A DNA stretch of 25,468 bases from Pavlovales sp. CCMP2436 (taxonomy: Eukaryota > Haptophyta > Pavlovophyceae > Pavlovales): the NCBI GenBank assembly GCA_026770615.1, contig MU631314.1:695615-721082 (forward strand), given 5' to 3'. The notes under the pieces were generated by a model. It was given only the letters and a program-made list of their open reading frames with translations, searched no databases and was not told where the DNA came from. This document shows positions 8,221 to 17,640 of the stretch, piece after piece (position 1 is the stretch's first letter; the number at the start of each line of letters is the position of its first letter). The position numbers and the translations under genes are program-made.

Positions 8221-9606
8221 GGCTGCTCCATCATCTTCGACGTCAACGGTGGCTCCCTGAAGTCCATCACGTCGACTCGGCGCACACAGATCAAGTTCGG
8301 CATCGATCACCTCATCAAATGCTCGGTCAAAATGCCGCTCGACTACACGCCGACCATCCACAAGGCGCTCTCTGCTAACCTCTCGCAGGAGACGTCTGAC
8401 CTTTGGCGGGCCCGCTTCAACCACGCAGGCCGCCACGCCGTCCGCTGCACGATCGCTCAGCACCCTGACGTCGCCGGCGCCGAGGCCAAGCCCGAGATCT
8501 TCTCTGAGTCCGACGTTGCGCGGATGAAGGTCCTGCTCTTCAACGGCACGCGCACTCCTTTGACTCGACCGTTCGAGATCATCCACAGCGACGTGCTCGG
8601 GCCGATCAGCAGCCTCCCTCCACACGTCGCGCGCTTTGTCATCGTCTTCAAGGACGACTTCACGGCATACACCCGCATCTACATGATGCACGTCAAGTCC
8701 GAGGCGTCTGCAAAGCTGCAGCTCTACCTCGACGAGATGGGAGCCAACTCCCTCCAGCACCGACTCGCAGGCGCAAAGCTGCACCTCGACGGCGCGTCGG
8801 AGCTCACTTCCTCGGCCTGGACGGCCGTCTTGCGCAAGCACGACATGCTCATCAACGAGGTGTTGGTTCCGTACAACCCCCAGACCAACGGCGTCGCAGA
8901 GCGCACCTTTGGCACCCTCATCCCCAACGTGCGCGCAATGCTCAACGCGTCAGGCATGTCGCCTCGCTGGTGGGGGTGGGCTATCAAGTCCGCTGCGTGG
9001 ACGCGCAACCAGCTCACCTCTCCGGGTGACAAGCTCTCGCCATACGAGAAGCTCTTTGGCAAGGCGCTCGACCTGTCCAAGTTCCGCATATGGGGATGCC
9101 CAGCGGCATATGTACGGCAAGCCCCGCGCGACGCCACCGGCAAGTTTGGACCGCGCGCGCTGCATGGCAACTTCGTCGGGTATGGCTTCTCGGGCATCTT
9201 CGAGAACGGCCAGCTACGCCACGCCCTCGGATACGTTCTAGTCACAGCCGACAACGTCACAACGGTCTCTCGGCATGTGCTCTTCAACGCGAGTCCACCA
9301 TCGCCGAAAACACTTCAAGGAGCGTGCACTTCAGCGGCTCCAACCTGATCACCAACGCCTCCGGCTTCCCCTGACGAAGACCAGATCGCCGCCGACAGAG
9401 CAGCCTATGGGGGTGAAGGCGAGGACGTCAACGACGACCCGCCGCCGCTCAACCAAGACTCGGACTCATACGACGATGACGCGCCGCCGTCGCCGCGCAC
9501 CGCCACGCCGAATTCATCCCCCGAGCCATCCTCAGCGCCTTCCTCTGAGCCATCCTCTCCGTCGATCGTTCACTCAACCGGCTACCTCCGCGTCAGGCTG
9601 CGACAA
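8221..9606 (+). pseudogene. Copia integrase and C-terminal linker
   Basis: Integrase inserts element cDNA into the genome. The catalytic DDE triad is visible: EIIHSDVLGPI (first Asp), KLHLDGASEL (second Asp) and NGVAERTFGTL (Glu). The GKGY-like module FVGYGFSG is also present. The N-terminal zinc domain is damaged: RFNHAGRHAVRC keeps His and one Cys, but the expected CxxC is replaced by SDVARMKVL. The frame has a TGA at 9346-9348 and then continues open through an acidic, Pro/Ser-rich linker (EDVNDDPPPLNQDSDSYDDD) up to 9606, where the nested LTR element is inserted. After that insertion the same reading resumes at 12891. An ATG at 8332 opens the main 338-codon block but is internal. Confidence 0.85.
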
Positions 9607-9873
9607 TATCGAGAGGCTAGCGGTGTTGAACGCAAGCACGATCTAAGAGAGGATTGGAGTCCGAGACGCGGTGAGCGTCGAAGGCAGCTAGAGAGAGAGA
9701 GAGCTAGAGAGCTACATTAAGAATGGAACGAGGAAGCGTAACCGCCTTTTCTGTGAACCCCTTTGTGGAACTGTGGACCCCTTTGTGGAAGGGTGGCACG
9801 TTCCTATAGTTGTCGGGATGGCAATCAGGATGTCAGACAGAGCCCAAGTGAGAGGACACTTGGGCTCCCGATA
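9607..9873 (-). repeat. Downstream (3', minus sense) LTR of the nested element
   Basis: This 267-bp LTR contains a GA microsatellite near 9694-9710, a direct repeat of CCCTTTGTGGAA type, and an 11-bp perfect hairpin (GAGCCCAAGTG, 9840-9867, loop AGAGGA) close to the end that is the LTR start in element sense. Confidence 0.9.
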
Positions 9874-10059
9874 CCCTCGCCCAATCTGGACGGGACCACG
9901 TTCAGGTTGTAGGATCGAGTACAACTTGAGTAGGTTGATAAACTCTCGCCTAGTGTAGGCCGAGGGGGAGAGCTGGTCGGTGAAAACCTCGTTGAGGAAA
10001 CCGACTTGAGCGCCTACATGCCGAGGAGCGTGTGGCGGTGGCGGATGAAGAGCGTCTTG
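9874..10059 (-). other. Downstream internal region of the nested element
   Basis: Minus-strand frames are open here (FINLLKLYSILQPERGPVQI) and run on into the LTR, where the reading is plainly LTR DNA. The segment ends with the polypurine tract GGGCGAGGG. A real protein C-terminus may lie in 9950-10059, but continuity across the gap cannot be judged. Confidence 0.4.
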
Positions 10060-10935
10060 NNNNNNNNNNNNNNNNNNNNNNNNNNNNNNNNNNNNNNNNN
10101 NNNNNNNNNNNNNNNNNNNNNNNNNNNNNNNNNNNNNNNNNNNNNNNNNNNNNNNNNNNNNNNNNNNNNNNNNNNNNNNNNNNNNNNNNNNNNNNNNNNN
10201 NNNNNNNNNNNNNNNNNNNNNNNNNNNNNNNNNNNNNNNNNNNNNNNNNNNNNNNNNNNNNNNNNNNNNNNNNNNNNNNNNNNNNNNNNNNNNNNNNNNN
10301 NNNNNNNNNNNNNNNNNNNNNNNNNNNNNNNNNNNNNNNNNNNNNNNNNNNNNNNNNNNNNNNNNNNNNNNNNNNNNNNNNNNNNNNNNNNNNNNNNNNN
10401 NNNNNNNNNNNNNNNNNNNNNNNNNNNNNNNNNNNNNNNNNNNNNNNNNNNNNNNNNNNNNNNNNNNNNNNNNNNNNNNNNNNNNNNNNNNNNNNNNNNN
10501 NNNNNNNNNNNNNNNNNNNNNNNNNNNNNNNNNNNNNNNNNNNNNNNNNNNNNNNNNNNNNNNNNNNNNNNNNNNNNNNNNNNNNNNNNNNNNNNNNNNN
10601 NNNNNNNNNNNNNNNNNNNNNNNNNNNNNNNNNNNNNNNNNNNNNNNNNNNNNNNNNNNNNNNNNNNNNNNNNNNNNNNNNNNNNNNNNNNNNNNNNNNN
10701 NNNNNNNNNNNNNNNNNNNNNNNNNNNNNNNNNNNNNNNNNNNNNNNNNNNNNNNNNNNNNNNNNNNNNNNNNNNNNNNNNNNNNNNNNNNNNNNNNNNN
10801 NNNNNNNNNNNNNNNNNNNNNNNNNNNNNNNNNNNNNNNNNNNNNNNNNNNNNNNNNNNNNNNNNNNNNNNNNNNNNNNNNNNNNNNNNNNNNNNNNNNN
10901 NNNNNNNNNNNNNNNNNNNNNNNNNNNNNNNNNNN
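10060..10935. other. Assembly gap (876 N)
   Basis: Only N is given. The gap sits between GC-rich short direct repeats on its right edge (GCGGCGAGGCCTGCAGCTCGGCGGCTGCGG type, 10936-11030) and the element's 3' internal part. Its true length is unknown and could hide the element's pol genes. Confidence 1.
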
Positions 10936-12620
10936 CGCGGCGCGGCCTGCAGCTCGGCGGCTGCGGGCCGAGGCGACGCGTAGCAAGTGATGCTGACGCG
11001 GCGAGGCCTGCAGCTCGGCGGCTGCGGCCATAGGCGCCGAGGCCAGCAGTAGCTGGCGCGACGAGAGCGGATTGTCCAATCGGGATCCTGGACACCCCCC
11101 CTCGATTAGGCAAGGATGTGGTTCTCCACGCGAGAGAAGGATGGTCTGGAGCGCCGACAGCGAGAGCATGTCGGCCTCGAGCGTCAAAGGCGAGAGCACA
11201 TTGGTCGCGAGCGCCGACTGCTGGAAGAGCAGGTTGACCTGTTGTGTTAACGGCGAGAGCACGTTGAGCGCAAACACCGACTGCTCGGCAAGCACGTCGG
11301 TCTGATGCGCCAACGGCGAGATCACGTTGGTCGCGAGCGGAAGCGCCGCCGACAGCTCGAAGGGCTGCGGCGCGTGCGCTGCCGTCAGCTCCATTATGAG
11401 CTGCGGCGAGAGCGCCGGCGACAGCTTGTAGAGCTGCGGCGCGTGCGCTGCCGTCAGCTCGATGATGAGCTGCGGCGAGAGCGCCGGCGACAGCTCGTAG
11501 AGCTCCGGTGCGTGCGCTGCTGTCAGCTCCATGATGAGCTGTAGCGCGGCCGTTTGCGCGCCTGTGCGCGCCGAGGCCGAGAGTGCCGCCTGCACTTTGT
11601 GCAGGAGCGGCGCAGCCGCCAGCGCGTCAGTGCGCGCTGAGGCCAAAGGCGCCGTCTGCACCTTATGCAGGAGCGGCGCGGCGGCCAGCGCGTCAGTGCG
11701 CGTGGAGGCCGAAGGCGCCGTCTGCACCTTGTACAGGAGCGGCGCGGCCGCCAGCGCGTCAGAGCGCGCTGAGGCCGAAGGCGCCGTCTGCACCTTGTGC
11801 AGGAGCGGCGCGGCCGCCAGCGCGTGAGTGCACGCTGAGGCCGAAGGAGTCGCCTGCATGAAGTGCAGCGGCGACGAGGCAGCTAGCGCGTTAGAGCGCG
11901 CCGAGGCCGAAGGAGTCGCCTGCATGAAATGCAGCGGCGACGAGGGAGAGAGATCAAACACGGTCGGTTTCACTTTGTGCGAGAAGGCCGCCAAGAGCGT
12001 GAGCATAAGAAGTAGCGTAAACTTGGGCAGGCTGAAGAGCATGTATGTCTTGTCGGTGGCAGGCTGCATGACGTTGGCGATGATCACGAGCGGCTTGTCG
12101 TCGGCTTCGGCGACGATAGAGGCGGCATGGAAGTCGTATTCGACGTAGCGCGGCATGATGGGTCTGTCATCCCAGAGCTCGCGCCCGTGGTTGCGCTCCC
12201 AGCGCTCGAGCCGTTGTTCGCGCATGAGAACGTGGGACTTGAAGTCGGCCTTGAGGTCGGCCGCCTTTTCCTCCGCCAAGATGTCGAAGGGCTCGGCGGT
12301 GGCGCACGAGTAGTCAGAGTCGTACCCCTTGTCGAGGTCCGGGAGAGAGGAAGCGTAGGAGTCCGCCGCAATGATACTCACGACGCGCGCAATGTGCATG
12401 TACGAATCGAACTTGAGCTTAACCGCCACCGAGAGGTCGAGCGGGCCGAGGTGCGGATCGGGCGTGGCCGAGTCCGCCCCGATGATGATCATCACGCGCG
12501 GGTTGTAGATGAACGGGCCAGTGTTGATCGCAGAGACGTCCTTTAAGGGAGCGGAGTAGGGGCTGAAGTGCTGCATGCGGCGGGAAGCGCCGCTGGACTC
12601 CGAAGCCTGGAGGTCCACCA
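10936..12620 (-). CDS. Repetitive ORF of the nested LTR element, runs into gap
   Basis: On the minus strand a frame is open from ATG 12620 (first base of the internal region) for about 560 codons to the assembly gap. Residues about 1-195 are a mixed, acidic, folded-looking region (YDSDYSCATAEPFDILAEEK, LMREQRLERWERNHGREL). Next is a hydrophobic segment FTLLLMLTLLAAF that could span a membrane. Then come six 22-residue repeats (APLLHKVQTAPSASARSDAL type), three of 23 residues (LIMELTAAHAPELYELSP type) and three of about 21 (ATNVLSPLT type), all predicted helical and Ala/Leu-rich. There is no zinc knuckle, protease, integrase or RT motif. It could be an unusual gag, an envelope-like protein or a captured host sequence. 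I do not recognise it. Confidence 0.55.
11150..11950 (-). repeat. Three adjacent coding minisatellites (63, 69, 66 bp)
   Basis: On plus coordinates, 63-bp units fill about 11150-11340, 69-bp units about 11341-11545 (marker TGCGGCGCGTGCGCTGCCGT at 11367 and 11436) and 66-bp units about 11550-11950 (marker GCAGGAGCGGCGC at exact 66-bp spacing from 11599). Every period is a multiple of three. Confidence 0.88.
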
Positions 12621-12889
12621 TATCGAGAGGCTAGCGGTGTTGAACGCAAGCACGATCTAAGAGAGGATTGGAGTCGGAGACGCGGTGAGCGTCGAAGGCA
12701 GCTAGAGAGAGAGAGAGAGCTAGAGAGCTATATTAAAAATGGAACGAGAAAGCGTAACCGCCTTTTCTGTGAACCTCTTTGTGGAACTGTGGACCCCTTT
12801 GTGGAAGGGTGGCAAGTTCCTATAGTTGTCAGGATGGCAATCAGGATGTCAGATAGAGCCCAAGTGAGAGGACACTTGGGCTCCCGATA
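12621..12889 (-). repeat. Upstream (5', minus sense) LTR of the nested element
   Basis: This 269-bp copy of the LTR at 9607-9873 keeps the same hairpin (12856-12883). Most differences from its partner are transitions. The internal ORF begins immediately at its end, with TGGTGGACCTCC overlapping where a primer-binding site would be expected. Confidence 0.9.
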
Positions 12890-12890
12890 A

Positions 12891-13180
12891 CAACAGCCAC
12901 TACACAACTACACGGCCAACGTGCTCCTACTCTCCGCCGACGTGCCGACGCCCGAGAACTTCAAGGACGCCATGGCCGGCGACTACAAGAATGATTGGAC
13001 CACTGCCATCATCGCTGAGCTCGAGTCCCACCGTGTTCTCCACACATTGGACGAGGTCTCCATCCGCGAGCGAGCGTCGACCATAACGACCAAGTTCGTC
13101 TTCAAGGTCAAGTTTCAAGCCGACGAGACGGTTGACAAGTACAAGGCGCGCATCGTCACGCAAGGATTCCGGCAAATCCC
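12891..13180 (+). pseudogene. Copia reverse transcriptase, N-terminal fragment
   Basis: This resumes the copia frame right after the nested element: LSADVPTPENFKDAMAGDYK, then KFVFKVKFQADETVDKYKAR and IVTQGFRQIPG. These are the standard start of the copia RT (FK-K-K...D...YKARLVA-GF-Q). After GFRQIPG (about 13180) RT similarity stops abruptly, the frame reaches a TGA at 13227, and foreign DNA on the other strand begins. Confidence 0.85.
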
Positions 13181-13209
13181 AGGTCATCTTCTTCTACCTA
13201 GACATCCGC

Positions 13210-13728
13210 TCAAAGCATACGATCACTGAGCGGCCGTTCGAGTTGCGGCGACGCTGCTGCTCCTCCCACAGGCACAAAATCACGCACCCGGCCCAACGAG
13301 GACACCACCAAGTGGTCGAGCGCTCGGAACTCGACCGTTCCCGTGATGGGCGCGAGCGCTGGCCGCCACTCCTCCTCGCATCCCTCAAAGCAGATGTTGC
13401 CGACAAATAGCTCGTGCAAGCCTCGCTTCCCGCGAGGGTTTTTGATCATGGAGCGCCGGGTGTTCATCTCGATCGTCGTCTTCTCGAGACCGAGGATGCA
13501 GTTGACCTGTTCAGCATTGTCCTCTTGACCAACATGGTCCACGTAGTGGAGGCCGCTCCGCGTAGAGCAAAGCGTCACGGGTGTGAACACGAGCATCACC
13601 ACCGAGCTGGCCTGTATATGGCAAGGCCCCATCATAATCCTCCTCCTCGATGCGTCATAGATGTCGAACTGTGCCCACCCGCCCCGGCACGAGCGTCCTT
13701 GCTTGCCGTCGGACCGCACGGTCATCAT
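13210..13728 (-). CDS. Unrecognised ORF after the RNR fragment
   Basis: The ATG at 13728 overlaps the stop of the preceding RNR frame, and 172 codons are open. It contains [39 protein letters not shown] and [20 protein letters not shown], which look like real protein, while the first 60 residues are less convincing. It could be the out-of-frame continuation of a fused gene or an independent one. I cannot assign a function. It ends close to the border with copia RT. Confidence 0.4.
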   Translation of the reverse strand: MMTVRSDGKQGRSCRGGWAQFDIYDASRRRIMMGPCHIQASSVVMLVFTPVTLCSTRSGLHYVDHVGQEDNAEQVNCILGLEKTTIEMNTRRSMIKNPRGKRGLHELFVGNICFEGCEEEWRPALAPITGTVEFRALDHLVVSSLGRVRDFVPVGGAAASPQLERPLSDRML

Positions 13729-14805
13729 CCGCGACTCGTCGCCCTTATCGACTGCGCGAACTCGATTAGGTTCTTCTCGCCCGCCGCATGCGTCTTCTCA
13801 CTCAGGTCCCCATAGCTCCTGTACGGTCCATGCAAGCTCGTATCGTCATGCGGAGGCCCATACGCGCCGTTGCGCTCGGCCAGCGCACACGACGCCTCCA
13901 TCGCGCCGTAGTACATGTTTTCAAAAATGGCAGCGTTGAGCGTGCGCGCTTTTTCGCTGTCGAATGGAAGCCTCAGCAGCGCAAAAGTGACAGCCAGTCC
14001 CTGCACGCCGATGCCGATCGGGCGATGGCGAAAATTTGAGCGCTTCGCTGCAGGCACGGGGTAGTAGTTGACGTCGATGACGCGGTTCAAATTGCGTGTG
14101 ACCACGCCCGTGACGCGGCGCAGCTCATCGAAATAGAACTTGCCCTCGTGTACAAACTTGGGCAGGGCGATGCTGGCGAGATTGCAGACGGCCACCTCGA
14201 CCGGAGCGACAAACTCGAGAATCTCGGCGCACAGGTTGAGCACTTCAGCGCGCCCATGTGCGCCTGGTTATTTTTCGAGTTTGCCGAATCTTTGTAGAGA
14301 AAGTAAGGGGTGCCTGTCTCGATCTGGCTTTCAAGGATTTTGAACCAGAGGTTGCGCGCGTTCATCGTCCTACGTCCTTTGCCCTGCGCCTCGTACTGCT
14401 CGTACAGGGCGTCAAACGCCGCGCCGTACACGGTCGTGAGCCCGGGGCACTCGTACGGGCACATCAGCGTCCATTCCCCATCGCTCTCGACGCGCCGCAT
14501 GAAGAGGTCTGCTATCCACAGGCTGAAGAAGAGATCACGCGCTCGAGCTTCTTGTTTCCCGTGGTTCTTCTTAAGGTCAAGGAACGCCTCGATATCGGCG
14601 TGCCACGGCTCGACATACATGGTGATCGAGCCCTTGCGTCATCCACCCCCCTGGTCGACGTAGCGCGCAGTCGCGTCGAAGACGCGCAGCATGGGGACGA
14701 GCCCGTTCGACGTCACACCCGTGCCGGCAATGTAGCTACCCGATGCGGACGTCGCTGACGCTCACGCCAATGCCGCCCGCGTTCTTTGAAATCTGCACGC
14801 AGTCG
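13725..14805 (-). pseudogene. Class I ribonucleotide reductase large subunit, fragment
   Basis: RNR makes deoxyribonucleotides from ribonucleoside diphosphates. In minus order: [95 protein letters not shown], then [12 protein letters not shown] with the active-site Asn-x-Cys-x-Glu, [15 protein letters not shown] with a redox Cys, [20 protein letters not shown] and [20 protein letters not shown]. The pattern is of the eukaryote/virus type. The ATP-cone and N-terminal domain and the C-terminal third with the Tyr pair are missing. Damage: frameshift near 14740, in-frame TGA at 14641-14639, and a 1-bp frameshift near 14235-14240 between ALKCS and NLCAE. Confidence 0.88.
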
Positions 14806-14819
14806 GCGATCGATAATGA

Positions 14820-15068
14820 CTAGGTTGGGCACCTCGCACAGCAGCAGAGTTGCCTGCTTTTTACCGATCGATAGTGTTTGGCTTTAAGCTTGGCCTCCAG
14901 ATGACGCAGCTGAGCCTTGGCCTCTGCAATGTAGCGCAACGCCGCCGAGATGTCCGTCGGATCGCTGAGGTTGAATGAAGTCCGACAGCCCTGACTCGAT
15001 GCGCAGAACTCGAAATCCATTCTCACCTTTATGATCGTTGCCTCCGGCGCAGCATTTGACTCCCATCT
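14820..15068 (-). CDS. Possible C-terminal extension of the exonuclease or small ORF
   Basis: In the same frame as the exonuclease's second half, and directly after its TAA (15071-15069), the sequence stays open to 14820. It reads FEFCASSQGCRTSFNLSDPT and DISAALRYIAEAKAQLRHLE. The second stretch is clearly helix-forming and charged. It may be the displaced tail of the exonuclease or of another gene; no family recognised. Confidence 0.3.
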   Translation of the reverse strand, partial: RWESNAAPEATIIKVRMDFEFCASSQGCRTSFNLSDPTDISAALRYIAEAKAQLRHLEAKLKAKHYRSVKSRQLCCCARCPT

Positions 15069-15666
15069 TTAGTTGCTGCGAAGGCCGCGTGTGCGCACAA
15101 GCCACGCGGCTGTGCTCTCGAAAGCAAGGCATGGACTTTCAGTGCAAAGGAGCATTTGCTCAAAAGACCCAGCGAGTACCTGCGCGTCAATCAGCGCACC
15201 GTGCAGAATCGCGCGTCCGGACACATCGATGCCGTACGCAACGGCGAGCGCATCGAGCTTAACACCCAACATCTTGTACGTGTCTATGAAGCCACTCACC
15301 GTCTGTGGCATGCGCATGTCGCACATGATCAACGCACACCGCATTTTTTTTGAATCAAACCCATTCCCGCCGTGCGCAACCGGGATGACGTCTTCGTACT
15401 CTGTCAGGAACGACGTGAAATGACGGAGAGCGATGCAGAGCTCGGTGGCTTGCTTCTGCACCAACCAGCACCTCAGTGCTCAATCTGTGAACGGCGAGCG
15501 CGCGTGAGTGGCATTTGGCTTTGATTGGGAAGCAGAATGCCTCGCCGTGCCGACCGTCATTGCCGACCTCGGACCATCCGATCGAGAGAATCTCGTCTGC
15601 TTGCTTGTCTTTGCGTCCCAAGCAGAAACCCGTAGTTTCAACATTAAAAGCAACGTATGTCGTCAT
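15069..15666 (-). pseudogene. DnaQ-like (DEDDh) 3'-5' exonuclease, frameshifted
   Basis: The ATG at 15666 is preceded by an A-rich stretch. Segment 1 (to about 15465) has MTTYVAFNVETTGF and DEILSIGWSEVGN, the Exo I block. Segment 2, in another frame, has VIPVAHGG and GFDSKKM (Exo II), then DTYKMLGVKLDALAVAYGID and SGRAILHGALIDAQVLAG (Exo III with the His and last Asp). This is the order and spacing of DNA polymerase III epsilon-type exonucleases of about 180-200 residues, which proofread or degrade DNA ends. The first catalytic Asp (D-x-E-T-T-G) is Asn here, which would abolish metal binding even without the frameshift. Probably inactive. Confidence 0.82.
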
Positions 15667-15718
15667 TTTTTGATTTTTCTGCTTTTCGATTCAAGCAAAA
15701 TCTCGCAGTCCCGGATTA

Positions 15719-17640
15719 AAAAACGCAAAGACGAATTGATTTTTTTTTACAGGGTATTTTACGGGATGCAAAGCGCGCTTTAGATTGGGGAGTGTGGAGG
15801 GCAGTCTCAGCAACGGTCAGGCAGAGGGCGTAAATGAGTCGGTTGTTGGACGTCTCATGAGCGAGGTTTGTAAGCACCTGTGAGTGCGATGAGGCGTCAT
15901 ACAGGGGATCGCGGGCAATAAGAACTGCGCTTTTTGAGGCTGAGGCTGAGTTTCTTAGTAAATTACATACAAACAATTGTTAAACTTTGGTTAAATTACT
16001 ACTGAAGGGCAAACAAACGAGGCTCAGTTTCCTAACACGACGGTTTCTTATTGCTCGCGATCCCCTGTACACTTGCTGTAAGGCAGCCTCAAAAGCATCA
16101 ATGGCCCCTTCAAGCGCATCTTTCGCAGCCTTGGCGGCTGCCTGAGCCTAGTGAAACTTGTTTGCGGCCGCCATGACCGTAGCCCTTGGAGCTGTAAGAA
16201 TGGACTCGGGGTTTGTCTCATCCATCAACACCATTAGCGAGTTCTCGTACTGCTTGGCGGCATCGGCCGATGTATTCGCGACATGGGTGGACGTCTGAAG
16301 AATCTCATGGGAAGCCTGCACCTCTGCAGCGAATTCGGCCATCTCGATCACGGCCAGCTGCACCTCGCGCGATGCCGCCTTCGAAGCAGTCCCGCGTTCA
16401 AAGTGGTCGCAGTGCTCGCCGTGTAGGCGATGTGCATCCATCGTTTCGTCGGCACGGCAGCGATCGACGAGATCGTCCCGGTGCTCACCCACTGGTACGC
16501 AGTAGGCCCGTAGACGAGGAAGCCGGTGGTCAGGATGGTCAGAAAGCTCGTGGTGGTGGACGTCGCACCGAAGGTGATCACAGGCGTCACACGCGGCGTG
16601 GCGAGGCACGCGACTGGCACGAACAACCAGAAAAAGAGCGTCGTCGCCCTGGTGTTGAGCAGGCTTGCGGTGGACGTCGAAGCGACCGCAGTGGCAGAGG
16701 CGGCGCCATCGGTGCAGACGAGAGACGAGCCACCCTGTCGCATGGTGTCGGTCAAGGTAAGGGCGTTGCCGTTCCCCGACCGGTCCAACCGCGAGCTGCA
16801 GTCGAAGCGGCACAGCAGCGCAGCCCTGTACCCCGTCCCATTGTAGGCATTGCCCGATACGTCAAGCGCATCGGTGTGGAGAGGCCAGGACAGGACGATG
16901 TTTGTGGAGGGCAGGCTGTACTCGCTATCGTACAGCCGCGAGCCCGTGCTCAGGTACGAGGCCGCATCGGGGAATGTGATGCTCTGCGAGTTGAGCGCGA
17001 CGTCCGTGGCATATGTGGGTGCGCCGGTTGTGGTGAGGCTCGAGTAGCCGTACGCGTCGACGCTGCGTGCGCCTGCCGCGAAGAGGAAGGATGACGATGG
17101 CTGCGCTATCGGGTAGCCCTGCATCTCGTTAAATGTGGTCTGGGTCGAGTCGACCGTGGCGCTCCAGTAGCCCGTATCCATCTCTAGCTGCAGCTGCGCG
17201 AAGCGGCCCACGCCCGTGCTCTCTATGCCGAAGATCTTCACCAGATTGGCACTTGCGGCCGTGTAGGTCGCGGCGGAGTAGGGCATGCGCAGGTTAAATG
17301 CTACTGTCGCGGAGCGATTGGTCTTGTAGTTGTTGCAGAGCGTCGTCGTGCTCCAAGTGAGACGCATGGGAAGTCGAGCGTAGGCATCCGTGGTCGCGAA
17401 GGTGATGACGTTGCTGCCCGGCCCATCGCCGATCAGGACGCTGCGACTCCGCAGCGTCGCCTCGCCAGTCATGAGCGCCATCGCGACCGTGTATGGATTG
17501 GGGATAAAGGTGGTGGTGGCAAGCCCGGTGTACATTCGCACGTCGCGGAAGGTCGTGCCAGCGCTTCCCGTGAGGTAAATGTCGTGCGTAGGTGTGAACA
17601 GCGATGCGACATTTGCGTTTACTCCTCGCTCACGCCGCCT
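15719..17640 (-). pseudogene. LamG/ConA-like surface protein with helical tail, broken
   Basis: The minus strand is open from the block edge (about 17640) through FTPTHDIYLTGSAGTTFRDV, MRMYTGLATTTFIPNP, then beta-rich Ser/Thr/Ala sequence. A concanavalin A/LamG-3-like jelly roll follows (DALDVSGNAYNGTG, RLDRSGNGNALTLTD, then a closing KRWMHIAYTAS). Such modules sit in fibre and adhesion proteins. Near 16390 the frame shifts into a helical tail (VQLAVIEMAEFAAEVQASHE, then after a TAG at 16148-16150 QAAAKAAKDALEGAIDAFEA). The tail is cut by MITE copy 3 and resumes as YDASSHSQVLTNLAHETSNN, ending at about 15716. The N-terminus is missing at the junction with copia. Family level is fairly safe, function inferred. 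Confidence 0.6.
15902..16067 (+). mobile_element. MITE, copy 3 (166 bp), inside a coding sequence
   Basis: CAGGGGATCGCGGGCAATAA to its inverse CTCGCGATCCCCTG, flanked by TA at 15900-15901 and 16068-16069. Orientation is as in copy 1. Deleting the element plus one TA restores a continuous minus-strand frame (AALQQV joined to YDASSHSQ), which confirms TA target duplication and a coding insertion site. Confidence 0.93.

Larger units (their letters stand above)
9607..12889 (-). mobile_element. Nested LTR element inside copia, opposite orientation
   Basis: Direct repeats of 267 bp (9607-9873) and 269 bp (12621-12889) bound about 2.75 kb of internal DNA, 876 of it N. The LTRs start TATCG and end CGATA, a non-TG/CA terminus known for some copia-like LTRs. 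Target duplication ACAA is at 9603-9606 and 12890-12893. Removing the element and one ACAA joins the host copia reading frame exactly, which independently proves the borders. On the minus strand a polypurine tract GGGCGAGGG lies at 9882-9874, just before the downstream LTR. The LTRs differ by about 8 substitutions and one 2-bp indel by eye (about 97% alike), so it is younger than its host. No RT or integrase is visible; they may be in the gap or absent. Confidence 0.88.

Noticed and set aside
9712..9950. Minus-strand protein continuing through the LTR (REPKCPLTWALSD...)
   Set aside because: It is a translation of LTR sequence; the same reading appears in both LTR copies and does not belong to a conserved protein.
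10006..11113. Open frames spanning the N gap
   Set aside because: The frame across N is arbitrary because the gap length is unknown.
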